Notes under the pieces: model-generated | The model's input: the letters and a program-made list of their open reading frames with translations, nothing else | Database searches by the model: none | What the model was told of the DNA's origin: nothing | Assembly (NCBI RefSeq): GCF_020539485.1 | Contig: NZ_JACDXU010000003.1 | Span: 310,001-374,000, forward strand | Length of the DNA stretch: 64,000 bases | Direction: 5' to 3' | DNA from: Fulverythrobacter ferritrahens | GTDB lineage: Bacteria > Pseudomonadota > Alphaproteobacteria > Sphingomonadales > Sphingomonadaceae | Position numbers and translations under genes: made by a program | In this document: positions 25,246 through 33,467 of the stretch, one piece after another | Layout of the letters: every line of letters starts with the position of its first letter | How positions within the stretch are numbered: the first letter of the stretch is position 1

Positions 25246-25902
25246 TTACCGCCTATCGATAATCGTCTTGATTCCCGCATGAATCCTGCGTTTCTGATTC
25301 TCGAAATCATCAGCGGACAGATTAATATCGCATAATTCGGTGGCGATTTTTGCAACTGACGGACCGCCTGGCTGATCGCCGCCTTCTTTAACCCATCGAT
25401 CAAACCCCAGGGCGACGAGAGTCCGCTCTTTAGAGCACCTAGGGCCGGCAGGTGCCCCGCGTCGCTTAAGCGGGGCGCCGGTTAAGGAACTGAGGATCTT
25501 TTTCCCGTCCGCGGCGGGAATGCGAAGCGCATGGTAGTTTCTCAGCAGGAATGTAATTGTCCCAAGGTCCCAGATTCCAGAGTTTAGATTGCCCGAGACC
25601 CAGTCAACATTGACCCATTGCTCTGGGTCACCTTCATCATCAACCCAGCGCGAAGAAAGATCAGGGGCCACATCCTGTATTTCTCGCCAGAGTTCGACGG
25701 GAACTCGCTGCGGTTGAATGTCTCGCGGCAGCAACTCGCTGCCGTCGGTGAAATAGCGCCTGCGATGACCGTAGGCATGCACGCGCAGTCTCAGGGCTGA
25801 AAGCAGGGCCTCAGCCGCATCAAGTTCAGAAATACCCTTGATGCTGGCCTCTTCGAAGAATTCACCGAAGTTGATCCAAACACGGCTTTTGGTCGTTGCC
25901 AT
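25246..25902 (-). CDS. Hypothetical protein of the element (218 aa)
   Basis: 218 residues, soluble, without recognisable motifs. The first half is aromatic-rich (RVWINFGEFFEEASIKGISE, LWREIQDVAPDLSSRWVDD). The C-terminal half has a basic helical part (KIATELCDINLSADDFENQKRRIHAGIKTIID) that could bind nucleic acid. It has its own 150-base upstream gap and may start a transcription unit. Codon use is like that of the neighbours but somewhat less GC-rich. Confidence 0.6.
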   Translation of the reverse strand: MATTKSRVWINFGEFFEEASIKGISELDAAEALLSALRLRVHAYGHRRRYFTDGSELLPRDIQPQRVPVELWREIQDVAPDLSSRWVDDEGDPEQWVNVDWVSGNLNSGIWDLGTITFLLRNYHALRIPAADGKKILSSLTGAPLKRRGAPAGPRCSKERTLVALGFDRWVKEGGDQPGGPSVAKIATELCDINLSADDFENQKRRIHAGIKTIIDRR

Positions 25903-26053
25903 TGTCCGCCCTCCGATGCGGTCCCGAGCGATGGTGAGGGGCAGGCGCTTCGGGGGTGCGCTTTTCGGCTGGCCGGCCTATCCCCTGTCACGAAAATCGC
26001 CCCCTGCCCGGTGCTGTGCAACTCCGCGCCGGCCGATCTGTGGACAACTGGCC

Positions 26054-26302
26054 CTACAGTGCAGCCAGAAGATCGAAAGCCTCTCGTTGCCAGCCGGCAA
26101 TGATAAGCGCGTCTTCTCGGCTGGCGCACCTATGGCGGCGTTCGTCATGTCCAATGCGGCGCGCGACGGTATACCAGCGAGTGCGATGGCGGACCTTCAC
26201 AAGTCGCCGCTCGCTCTCAACTGTCACAACCCAGCGATCTTTGAGCGCGAAGGGCAGGATGTTAAAGTCGCCCCGCTCCCCGCCTGGGTGACCGGAGGTC
26301 AT
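26054..26302 (-). CDS. Small hypothetical protein of the element (82 aa)
   Basis: 82 residues beginning MTSGHPGGERGDFNILPFAL. The sequence DRWVVTVESERRLVKVRHRTRWYTVARRIGH alternates like a small beta-rich fold. The start overlaps the stop of the 88-residue gene by 4 bases (ATGA), which supports translation. No family recognised. Confidence 0.5.
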   Translation of the reverse strand: MTSGHPGGERGDFNILPFALKDRWVVTVESERRLVKVRHRTRWYTVARRIGHDERRHRCASREDALIIAGWQREAFDLLAAL

Positions 26303-26565
26303 CGCTGCGCACCGGCTGGGTTAATCCAGGCGACGTTGCCCTCGGCTCTATACTGCGACGCGATTTCTTTGCATTTCGCCTCCATTCGCGCCGCGATCCC
26401 CCTCAGTGAATCGTCGAAGCCGCGAAAAGCCGCCCGCTCTCGATTGTCTAGATACTCGGACGACGCCAACAGCTCCGCGATTGCGCCAAGCGCTTGGACT
26501 TCCAGCGTGAAGCAGTCGAGCGCGCAGACGGCGTTCCAAGCTGCGGAGATGCCTGCCTCAGACAT
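26299..26565 (-). CDS. Small hypothetical protein of the element (88 aa)
   Basis: ATG 26565 gives 88 residues, mainly helical (MSEAGISAAWNAVCALDCFTLEVQALGAI), with no membrane segment. The upstream part of the open frame belongs to the preceding gene in another frame. It overlaps the 144-residue gene by 8 bases and the 82-residue gene by 4. Function unknown. Confidence 0.55.
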   Translation of the reverse strand: MSEAGISAAWNAVCALDCFTLEVQALGAIAELLASSEYLDNRERAAFRGFDDSLRGIAARMEAKCKEIASQYRAEGNVAWINPAGAQR

Positions 26566-26992
26566 GGGACGCCTCCAGTGGCTGTTGGGCTTCGTTCGCC
26601 ACTGGCAACAGGCGTTTCGCATCAATCGCCAGAAGTGCCATGGCTTCTTCTGCACACCACCAGCCGTCTGCGATCTCTTCGGCTGCGATCACTTCGATTT
26701 TGAACCGGATGTCGGCTGCCGTTTCGGCTGGAGTCAGAAGGATGGCGTTGACCGCCGTAGTATGGATTTCGTGCTTTGTTTCCGCTTGGTCGGAAACCTC
26801 GGCACAATCAGCTTGGGCATAGGCAAGAGTCATCTCAGCCTGAGCGACTGTATAGTCAGCCCGCAACTTGGACCAAGAGCCCTTGAGGTAGGTCGGCAGA
26901 GCGCGCCGTGCCTCTGTCAGGTCTTTCTGGATGAGCGTGGGCAGGTTGGCCTTGCCCGCCGCGCCTGCTGCCGTATGTGCAATTTCAGTCAT
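26558..26992 (-). CDS. Hypothetical protein of the element (144 aa)
   Basis: 144 residues from ATG 26992 (MTEIAHTAAGAAGKANLPTL). It is mostly helical and acidic, with a C-terminal AAEEIADGWWCAEEAMALLAI segment. It is the first gene after the integrase on the same strand and heads the overlapping small-gene chain. No known domain seen. Confidence 0.55.
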   Translation of the reverse strand: MTEIAHTAAGAAGKANLPTLIQKDLTEARRALPTYLKGSWSKLRADYTVAQAEMTLAYAQADCAEVSDQAETKHEIHTTAVNAILLTPAETAADIRFKIEVIAAEEIADGWWCAEEAMALLAIDAKRLLPVANEAQQPLEASHV

Positions 26993-27088
26993 TGATCGAC
27001 TCCTATGTCGTCGGTTGGTGATCAGGCCCGGCTGGGTGGTTCGAGCACCTCGCCGGGCCGTTTCATCGGGCACCGCGCCCGCTGAACT

Positions 27089-28345
27089 CTATCCGGCCTC
27101 GCGATCCGGGAACTTCATGATGTCGGCGCCCTTGCGGAGCTGATCGAGATAATCGCTCCACCACTGAGCCATTTCAACGCGCTCATCCCAATGATCGCCG
27201 CGATGATAGGCCCGTCTCACCTTGTCATCGCCGCCGTGGGCGAGGGCCTTCTCGATGGCGTCGGCCGACCATAGCGAGCGGCCGGTTTCTGGATCTCGCG
27301 CCTGATTGAGCAGGGTGGAGGCCGTGGCCCGGAAGCCATGCGTGGTGACTTCCTCGCTGGTGTAGCCCAGCCGCCGCAGGGCGGCGTTGAGGGTGTTCTC
27401 GGACATTGGCCGGGTGTGTGACCGGATCGACGGGAAGACAAAGCCGTCTTGCCGTACGGTGAGCGCGCGGAGGCCCTGCAGCATCTCCCGAACCTGCCGC
27501 GACAACGGTGCGTGGTGCGGCCGGCGCATCTTCGCCCGCTCGGCTGGGATCATCCACACGCCTTCATCGAGATCGATCTCGCTCCAGCGGGCCTGCCTCA
27601 ACTCGCCGGGCCGCAGGAAGACATGCGGGGCCAGTTCGAGAGCGAACTTCGTGCCGTAGTGGCCGCTGTAGCCATCGATCGCCCGGAGCAGTTGGCCGAG
27701 CTTGAGCGGTTCCAGAATGGCCGCATGGTGCTTGGTCTTCGGCGTTCGCAATGCCCCCTTAAGGTCGCGCGTGGGATCTGAGCGGAGGCGGGCTGTCGCC
27801 ACTGCATAGCGGAAGATGCTGCTTGCCAACTGCATCGCGCGCATGGCGGTTTCGCGGTTCCCACGAGCTTCGATCTTCTGGCAGGCCTGTAACACCTCAA
27901 GCGGCTCGATCTCGGCGACGGGGACGTTGCCCAGCGCCGGCGCGAGTTGGCGATAGAGCCAGTCGTTCTTTGCGGCCGTGCCCTTGGCCCATGCCTTGTT
28001 GCCGTCATTGTTGCGTTTGTCGAAATAGTCGGCCGCGACTGCAGCAAAGGTGTGGCTGGCCTGTTGTTTCTGCCGGGCCTTTGCCAGCTTCTTCTCCCGG
28101 CTGGGATCCTTGCCCGCTGCCAGCTCGGCCTTTGCGGCGTCGCGCAGCTCGCGGGCCTTGGCTAAGCCGGTTTCGGGATAGGCGCCCAGGGCGAGCTTCT
28201 TCTCTTTGCCGTGGATCCGATATTTCAGGCGCCAGAACTTTCCGCCCGTTGGTTGCACCAGAAGGAATAGTCCGCCTGAATCGCTCAGCTTGTAGGGCTT
28301 CTCGCGCGGCTTCGCGTTCCGGAAGGGTGCATCTGTCAGTTTCAT
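27089..28345 (-). CDS. int: Tyrosine-type integrase, P4/DUF4102 class
   Basis: Site-specific recombinase that integrates and excises the element. The 418-residue protein has the DUF4102 N-terminal arm-binding domain (LTDAPFRNAKPREKPYKLSDSGGLFLLV). The SAM-like core-binding domain follows, then the catalytic domain with Arg in FLRPGELRQARWSEIDL, HAPLS, HGFRAT and the Tyr nucleophile in RRAYHRGDHW. Full catalytic set, so probably active. The gene starts 164 bases inside the 3' end of tRNA-Thr, the usual P4-type arrangement. Confidence 0.96.
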   Translation of the reverse strand: MKLTDAPFRNAKPREKPYKLSDSGGLFLLVQPTGGKFWRLKYRIHGKEKKLALGAYPETGLAKARELRDAAKAELAAGKDPSREKKLAKARQKQQASHTFAAVAADYFDKRNNDGNKAWAKGTAAKNDWLYRQLAPALGNVPVAEIEPLEVLQACQKIEARGNRETAMRAMQLASSIFRYAVATARLRSDPTRDLKGALRTPKTKHHAAILEPLKLGQLLRAIDGYSGHYGTKFALELAPHVFLRPGELRQARWSEIDLDEGVWMIPAERAKMRRPHHAPLSRQVREMLQGLRALTVRQDGFVFPSIRSHTRPMSENTLNAALRRLGYTSEEVTTHGFRATASTLLNQARDPETGRSLWSADAIEKALAHGGDDKVRRAYHRGDHWDERVEMAQWWSDYLDQLRKGADIMKFPDREAG

Positions 28346-28374
28346 CGGCGGCGTGGCCCCCTGCGCTCCAGTCC

Positions 28375-28395
28375 GTGGCCCCCATTGGGGGCCAC
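28375..28395. repeat. Perfect palindrome upstream of the integrase
   Basis: Nine-base arms GTGGCCCCC and GGGGGCCAC enclose ATT. Together with the related CGTGGCCCCCTG at 28352-28363 and, inside the tRNA, at 28535-28546, this may be an arm-type site for the integrase or an operator for its gene. Confidence 0.4.
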
Positions 28396-28509
28396 AAATG
28401 CACCGAATGTAGGCGGTCCATGCCGACGCAAAACGATGCTATGCGTGGATAAATACCGCAGAAATGCTGATGTTGTAAAGGGTGATGCGATGCATCACGA
28501 TGCTTGAAA

Positions 28510-28585
<76 letters not shown>

Positions 28586-28625
28586 CCGTGGCGCTGTGGA
28601 CGCGCCTGTGCGTCGCTCCTCTGCT

Positions 28626-29489
28626 CTAAACTGCGCCGAAGGTCCAGCCTTCGGTTTGGGCGATTTCCTCCGTCATGGCGGGAGGCTGCCAATATTCGGG
28701 CAGATGGGCCACTTCGCGCAGCCATGCGGCGGTCAGCAGGGCGTCGCTGATGTGATCGTCCACCGGGCCGTGGGCGGGCACGGGTGCGCTGCCGAGCGCG
28801 GCGAGGGCGTGGTTCAGCTCCTCGTAACTGTGCAGCTTGGTCTGGCCCGCGCGTCGTCCGGCATGGATCGCGGCGAGCGAGGTGTAGATTTCCACCACGG
28901 CGGAACCGCCCGCGCCCGGCAGCGGATCGACAGGCCAGACGGGCACGCGGCCCGCCAGCCGGTGCAGCACGCGCATGCCCGTAAGGCTCGACTTGCCGAC
29001 CTGCGCCGCGCCGACGAGGTTGAAGTTCGAATAGGGATTGCAGCCCGCCAGCCTCTGGGCATGTTCGGTCACGCGGAAACGGCCACGACCTCCGCCGAAC
29101 ATGTCGCCTTCCTCGCCCCGATGGCGGAAATGGCGGCGGGCTTCCTGATGGGCGACGAGAGTGGATGCGGCGAGGTGATCGTCCGGCGTGCAGATCCGTT
29201 CCACCAGCGCCCATAATTCGCGCGCCGTGCCAGGGCTTTCCTCCCAGCCGGGGAAGAAGGCGCCCCGGTCCATGAAGGGCAACGACATGCCCAGATCGAG
29301 CCCGGCGAGAGTGCCGGGCGGCATTTCGGCGGCGAGCCAGGCCAGCACTTCGACCCGGGACCAGCGATGGCCGGGCCGCACCAGTTGCGGGGCGTCGCTA
29401 CCTGCCGTGCAGAGCGCCACGGCGATGCCGCGATGCCGCTCCCCGGCGGCGCCGGACCAGTCGATCGCCGCGAAATGGGTGAAACGCAT
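28626..29489 (-). CDS. Predicted RNase H-fold (DUF429-like) protein
   Basis: 287 residues from ATG 29489. Three spaced acidic motifs fit an RNase H-like nuclease core: FAAIDWSGA at the N-terminus, LAGLDLGMSLPF near residue 70 and DDHISDALLTAAWL near 255. There is no signal peptide. It lies 8 bases downstream of rarA on the same strand, so a link to replication-fork repair is attractive but only positional. I am sure of the conserved acidic pattern, less sure of nuclease activity. Confidence 0.6.
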   Translation of the reverse strand: MRFTHFAAIDWSGAAGERHRGIAVALCTAGSDAPQLVRPGHRWSRVEVLAWLAAEMPPGTLAGLDLGMSLPFMDRGAFFPGWEESPGTARELWALVERICTPDDHLAASTLVAHQEARRHFRHRGEEGDMFGGGRGRFRVTEHAQRLAGCNPYSNFNLVGAAQVGKSSLTGMRVLHRLAGRVPVWPVDPLPGAGGSAVVEIYTSLAAIHAGRRAGQTKLHSYEELNHALAALGSAPVPAHGPVDDHISDALLTAAWLREVAHLPEYWQPPAMTEEIAQTEGWTFGAV

Positions 29490-29497
29490 GTGGCCGA

Positions 29498-30817
29498 TCA
29501 GCCGCGCCGCTGGGCGCGCAGCTTGTTCCAATAGGCGATTCGCTCGATCACCTGCCGTTCGAATCCGCGCTCCACCGGTTCGTAATAGGTCTGCGGCTCC
29601 ATGCCTTCCGGCCAGTAATCGTCGCCCGAAAAGCCTTCCGCCGTGTCATGGTCGTAAGTGTAGCCCGTGCCATAGCCGATATCCTTCATCAGCTTGGTCG
29701 GCGCGTTGAGGATATTGGCGGGCGGGGCGAGCGATCCGGTTTCCTTGGCGCTTTTCCAGGCGGCTTTCTGCGCCTTATAGGCGGCATTCGATTTGGGCGC
29801 GGTGGCGAGATAGAGGCAGGCCTGCACGATGGCCACTTCGCCTTCCGGGCTACCAAGGAACTCATAGGCCTGCTTAGCCGCCAGGCATTGGGTCAGCGCC
29901 TGCGGATCGGCCAGGCCGATATCCTCGCTGGCGAAGCGGACAAGGCGGCGCAGCACGTAAAGCGGCTCTTCCCCGGCGGTGAGCATGCGCGCCATGTAAT
30001 AGAGCGCGGCCTGCGGGTCCGATCCGCGCAGGGATTTATGCAGGGCTGAGATCAGGTTGTAATGCCCGTCCCGATCCTTGTCGTAGACGGCGACGCGGCG
30101 CTGCAGGAACTTGCCAAGCCCGGCGGGATTCAGCGGCTCGGGTATTTTCGCTGCATAGAGGGTTTCAGCCTGATTGAGCAGGAACCGCCCGTCGCCATCG
30201 GCGCTGGCCACCAGTGCCTCGCGCGCTTCGGGGGTAAGGGGCAGGGGCCCCTCCAGTTCTTCCGCGCGACCGAGCAGGACGGAAAGGGCCGCCGCGTCCA
30301 GCCGGTGAAGGATAAGCACCTGCGCCCGGCTGAGCAGGGCTGCGTTGAGGGCGAAGCTGGGGTTTTCGGTGGTGGCGCCCACCAGTGTCACCGTACCGCG
30401 CTCCACAAAGGGCAGGAAGCCATCCTGCTGGGCGCGGTTGAAGCGGTGGATCTCGTCCACAAACAGCAGGGTGCGCTGCCCGGCCTTGGCGGCCACTTCA
30501 GCTTCGGCAAAGGCCTTCTTAAGGTCCGCCACGCCGGAGAACACCGCGCTCACCGCGGCAAAGCGCATGCCCACTGCATCGGCCAGCAGGCGGGCGATGC
30601 TGGTCTTGCCGGTGCCGGGTGGGCCCCACAGGATCATGCTGGAAAGCCGCCCGGCGGCCACCATGCGACCGATCGCGCCCTCCGGCCCGGTGAGATGTTC
30701 CTGCCCGATCACTTCGGCAAGGCTGGAGGGACGCAGCCGGTCCGCAAGGGGGGCGTCCTCGCGCGGCGCGTCAGGCGCGCTGGAAGGGGGCAGGTCTTCG
30801 GCAAACAGGTCAGACAT
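29498..30817 (-). CDS. rarA: Replication-associated recombination protein A (AAA+ ATPase)
   Basis: Acts at stalled replication forks, a relative of clamp-loader and RuvB ATPases. I use ATG 30817 (MSDLFAEDLPP), giving 439 residues, the family length; the longer frame upstream is spurious. Walker A is GPPGTGKTSIARLL, Walker B LLFVDEIHRFN and sensor 1 GATTENPSF. The C-terminal tetramerisation domain ends with the typical YTYDHDTAEGFSGDDYWPEGM. Divergent from the PadR regulator gene, with about 100 bases between the start codons. Confidence 0.96.
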   Translation of the reverse strand: MSDLFAEDLPPSSAPDAPREDAPLADRLRPSSLAEVIGQEHLTGPEGAIGRMVAAGRLSSMILWGPPGTGKTSIARLLADAVGMRFAAVSAVFSGVADLKKAFAEAEVAAKAGQRTLLFVDEIHRFNRAQQDGFLPFVERGTVTLVGATTENPSFALNAALLSRAQVLILHRLDAAALSVLLGRAEELEGPLPLTPEAREALVASADGDGRFLLNQAETLYAAKIPEPLNPAGLGKFLQRRVAVYDKDRDGHYNLISALHKSLRGSDPQAALYYMARMLTAGEEPLYVLRRLVRFASEDIGLADPQALTQCLAAKQAYEFLGSPEGEVAIVQACLYLATAPKSNAAYKAQKAAWKSAKETGSLAPPANILNAPTKLMKDIGYGTGYTYDHDTAEGFSGDDYWPEGMEPQTYYEPVERGFERQVIERIAYWNKLRAQRRG

Positions 30818-30874
30818 TTGCCCCACCATAGGCGGCGCGAAGGAATTTTGCATCGGCTCTTGCAAAGCTCTATC

Positions 30875-30888
30875 TAAGATATATCTTA
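30875..30888. promoter_or_regulatory. Candidate PadR operator
   Basis: TAAGATATATCTTA is a perfect 14-base palindrome in an AT-rich island between divergent rarA and the PadR-family gene. It lies 34 bases before the regulator start codon. Autoregulation through such a site is common in the family. Confidence 0.55.
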
Positions 30889-30922
30889 AAGGCATCAAGA
30901 TATGCAGAGTAAGGAGTCGCAC

Positions 30923-31600
30923 ATGCACAATCATACGGATCGCTGCGGCGATCGTTTCGAGCGCCACGGTCACTTTCGCGGAATGTGCGGCGGGCCCGGT
31001 GGGCATTTGCGGGGGAAGATGGAAAAGCTGGCGACCATGGGGCGTGGCGGCTTCGGCAGCGGATTTGGCGGCTGGGGCAGCGGCTTCGGCTGGGACGAAT
31101 CCGGCGGGGGCTTTGGCGGCGGCCGCAAGGCGCGGCGCGGGCGGCTTTTTGCCGGGGGCGAGCTTCGTCTCGTGCTGCTGAAGCTGATCGCGGATGAACC
31201 GCGCCATGGCTATGAGCTGATGAAGGCGCTGGAAGAGCTGACCGGCGGCAATTACTCGCCCAGCCCGGGCACGCTCTATCCCACTTTGTCGCTGCTCTCG
31301 GATGAGGGCATGATCGCGGAAAGCGCAGACGGGGACGGCAACCGCAAGGCCTTTGCCGCTACCGATGCCGGCCGGGCCGAACTGGTCGAACGGGCTGATG
31401 AATTGGAGGCGCTGATGAATCGACTCGCCGAACTGGGCGATACCAGCGAACGCCAGCACTCGCCCGAACTGATGCGCGCGTTGATGAATTTCGGCGGCGT
31501 GCTGAAGCACCGCGTCTTTGCGGGCAAGCCCGACAAGGAGACCATGCAGGCGATTGTCGATATCATCGACGAGGCCGCAAAGCGGATCGAGCGCATTTGA
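30923..31600 (+). CDS. PadR-family regulator with metal-ligand-rich N-terminus (YqjI-like)
   Basis: 225 residues from ATG 30923, preceded by AAGGAG six bases upstream. The first 28 residues hold His2, His4, Cys8, His15, His17, Cys22 and His28. A Gly/Phe-rich linker follows, then the winged helix (LRLVLLKLIADEPRHGYELMKALEELTGGNYSPSPGTLYP) and a C-terminal dimerisation helix. This domain order matches E. coli YqjI, a nickel-responsive repressor of an iron-reductase gene. Metal sensing is therefore inferred. A palindromic operator candidate lies just upstream, and a DUF2218 gene follows. Confidence 0.85.
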   Translation: MHNHTDRCGDRFERHGHFRGMCGGPGGHLRGKMEKLATMGRGGFGSGFGGWGSGFGWDESGGGFGGGRKARRGRLFAGGELRLVLLKLIADEPRHGYELMKALEELTGGNYSPSPGTLYPTLSLLSDEGMIAESADGDGNRKAFAATDAGRAELVERADELEALMNRLAELGDTSERQHSPELMRALMNFGGVLKHRVFAGKPDKETMQAIVDIIDEAAKRIERI

Positions 31601-31662
31601 TCTGACTGGAAATGCTGCACCGGCGCCATATTCTGGCGCCGGTGCAAGCCATGGAGAACACG

Positions 31663-31998
31663 ATGAGCACTGCCCCAGCCAGCGTTACCACTGTGGCAAC
31701 AGTACCGACCGCCAGTGCCAGCCGCTATCTTCAGCAGCTCTGCAAGCACTGGTCCCACAGTCTGGAGGTGGAATTCACGCCGGAGCACGGCACGATCCGT
31801 TTCCCGGCGGAAGGCCGCGCCGGGACATTCCCCGGCGATGCGCTGGTGACGATGGACGCCCATGACATCTCGCTGGAAGTGCGCATCGATGCCAGCGTGG
31901 CTGAACAGCGCGATATCATGAAGGGAGTGGTCGCCCGCCATCTGGACCGCTTCGCCCACCGCGAGGCGCCTCTGCCGTTTGAGTGGCAGGATGGGTGA
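31663..31998 (+). CDS. DUF2218 family protein
   Basis: 111 residues from ATG 31663, with GGAG six bases upstream. The conserved pattern ASRYLQQLCKHWSHSLEVEFTPEHGTIRFP is the hallmark of DUF2218, a small cytosolic domain. It is often next to or fused with siderophore-interacting ferric reductases. The position after a YqjI-like regulator fits a role in metal homeostasis. No ferric-reductase gene is in this window. Function unknown. Confidence 0.85.
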   Translation: MSTAPASVTTVATVPTASASRYLQQLCKHWSHSLEVEFTPEHGTIRFPAEGRAGTFPGDALVTMDAHDISLEVRIDASVAEQRDIMKGVVARHLDRFAHREAPLPFEWQDG

Positions 31999-32026
31999 GT
32001 CCCACCTCCTATTACCCACATCCGTC

Positions 32027-32158
32027 CGTCCTGAGCCTGTCGAAGGACGCGCGCTGACCTTTGCCCAGCACGCAGTTTTGCCAAGCTTCCCGTTCAAGCG
32101 GGAGTTTCAGTGCGCCCGGAACCACCCATCACCCGCGTCCTTCGACAGGCTCAGGACG
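32027..32158. repeat. 25-bp perfect inverted repeat (CCTGAGCCTGTCGAAGG family)
   Basis: Arms at 32027-32051 and 32134-32158 are exact complements of 25 bases. This sequence family is a very common dispersed repeat in sphingomonad and other alphaproteobacterial genomes. It separates the convergent DUF2218 and glycosyltransferase genes and could terminate both. Confidence 0.85.
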
Positions 32159-32181
32159 AACGGAGGTGGCGTGGGGGCAGC

Positions 32182-33336
32182 TTACTTCCCCGCCGCCCGC
32201 TGCCCGATCAGCCGGATATAGGTATCGGCTACGGCCTGATTGATCCGGTCCCAGTCGAACTGGAGGCTGCGAGCCTCGCCTGCGGCGCCGTGTTCGGCAT
32301 TTAGCGCGGGATTCTGGGCATAGGCCTGCACCGCATCGGCAAACCCCGAGATGTCCCCCGGAGTGACGAGCCTGCCCGATACTCCATCGGCAACCAGAAC
32401 GTCGCTGCCGGTGGCCCGCGCGGCCACTACAGGCAGGCGGCAGGCCATGGCCTCAAGCGTGACATTGCCGAAAGTCTCGGTGATCGAAGGGTTGAACAGC
32501 ATATCCATGCTGGCCACTGCCCGGCCCAGATCGGCACCTGCCTGAAAGCCCGCGAAGCAGGCATCGGGCACTTTTTCGGCAAACCAGGCGCGGGCGGGGC
32601 CTTCGCCTACCACCAGCACCTTGTGCTTCACGCCGCGCCGTTCCAACTCGCCAATCGTGTCAGCGAAGACATCCAGCCCCTTTTCCATCACCAGACGGCC
32701 AAGGAAGCCCACGGCCACATCGCTATCCGCAATGCCGAGCGAGCGGCGCCATTCAAGGCTGCGCGCAGCGGGATTGAAGATGGTGCGGTCCACCCCGCGT
32801 GACCATATGCCGATATCGGGGTTCATTCCCTGCTCGTGCAGAACGTCCACCATGCTTTGCGAAGGCGCAACCAGCGCATCGCAGCGGCGATAGAGCTTGC
32901 GCAGCCAGTTCTCGACTGTGGGTTCGAGAAAGCCGAGCTTGTAATAGCGGGGGTAGGTCTCGAACCGCGTATGGACCGAGGCGAGAACGGGAATGGCGCG
33001 GTCCCGTGCCCATTTCGCGGCTTGGCGGCAGGCGAAATCCGGGGCCGAGATATGGACGACATTGGGGGCGAAACGGGCCAGGTCTTCCCGGTTCTGCCGG
33101 GAAAGACCCACTGCAACGCGATATTCGCTACGGCCGGGAATGGCGAAGGAATTGACGCCCACCAGATCGCCCGTGGGCGGGAAATCGGGTTTGTCCACCA
33201 CGGGGGAATAGATCCGCACCGCTGCCCCTTGCCGCAACAGATAGCCGACAAGCCGGTTCAGCGCCTGGTTCGCACCGTCGCGCACCATGTTGTAGTTGCC
33301 GCTGAACAGCGCAATGCGAAGCTGGGAAGTGTCCAT
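32182..33336 (-). CDS. Glycosyltransferase family 4 (GT-B fold)
   Basis: 384 residues from ATG 33336. The N-terminal Rossmann half opens with LRIALFSGNYNMVRDGANQAL. The C-terminal half has the nucleotide-sugar site: VVGEGPARAW and the E-x7-E motif in SITETFGNVTLEAMACRLPVV. Similar enzymes add mannose or glucose to lipids or glycans at the inner membrane (MgtA/PimB-like). The acceptor cannot be told from sequence. It stands alone, between the repeat above and the typA terminator. Confidence 0.85.
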   Translation of the reverse strand: MDTSQLRIALFSGNYNMVRDGANQALNRLVGYLLRQGAAVRIYSPVVDKPDFPPTGDLVGVNSFAIPGRSEYRVAVGLSRQNREDLARFAPNVVHISAPDFACRQAAKWARDRAIPVLASVHTRFETYPRYYKLGFLEPTVENWLRKLYRRCDALVAPSQSMVDVLHEQGMNPDIGIWSRGVDRTIFNPAARSLEWRRSLGIADSDVAVGFLGRLVMEKGLDVFADTIGELERRGVKHKVLVVGEGPARAWFAEKVPDACFAGFQAGADLGRAVASMDMLFNPSITETFGNVTLEAMACRLPVVAARATGSDVLVADGVSGRLVTPGDISGFADAVQAYAQNPALNAEHGAAGEARSLQFDWDRINQAVADTYIRLIGQRAAGK

Positions 33337-33380
33337 GCCGGAAGGCGCTTTAAGGTCCGGGAGCTTGTGCTGCAATGAAC

Positions 33381-33424
33381 AAAGGCCGCCCGCACCCCTC
33401 GCCGGGGAAAGCGGGCGGCCTTGT
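33381..33424 (-). terminator. Terminator of typA
   Basis: Ten-base arms GGCCGCCCGC (33384-33393) and GCGGGCGGCC (33411-33420) flank a 17-base loop. Read on the minus strand the stem is followed by TTTGTTC. Confidence 0.75.
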
Positions 33425-33467
33425 CAGATAATCAGAGAAGCGGTCTTCCGATCGCTTCGGATAGGGG

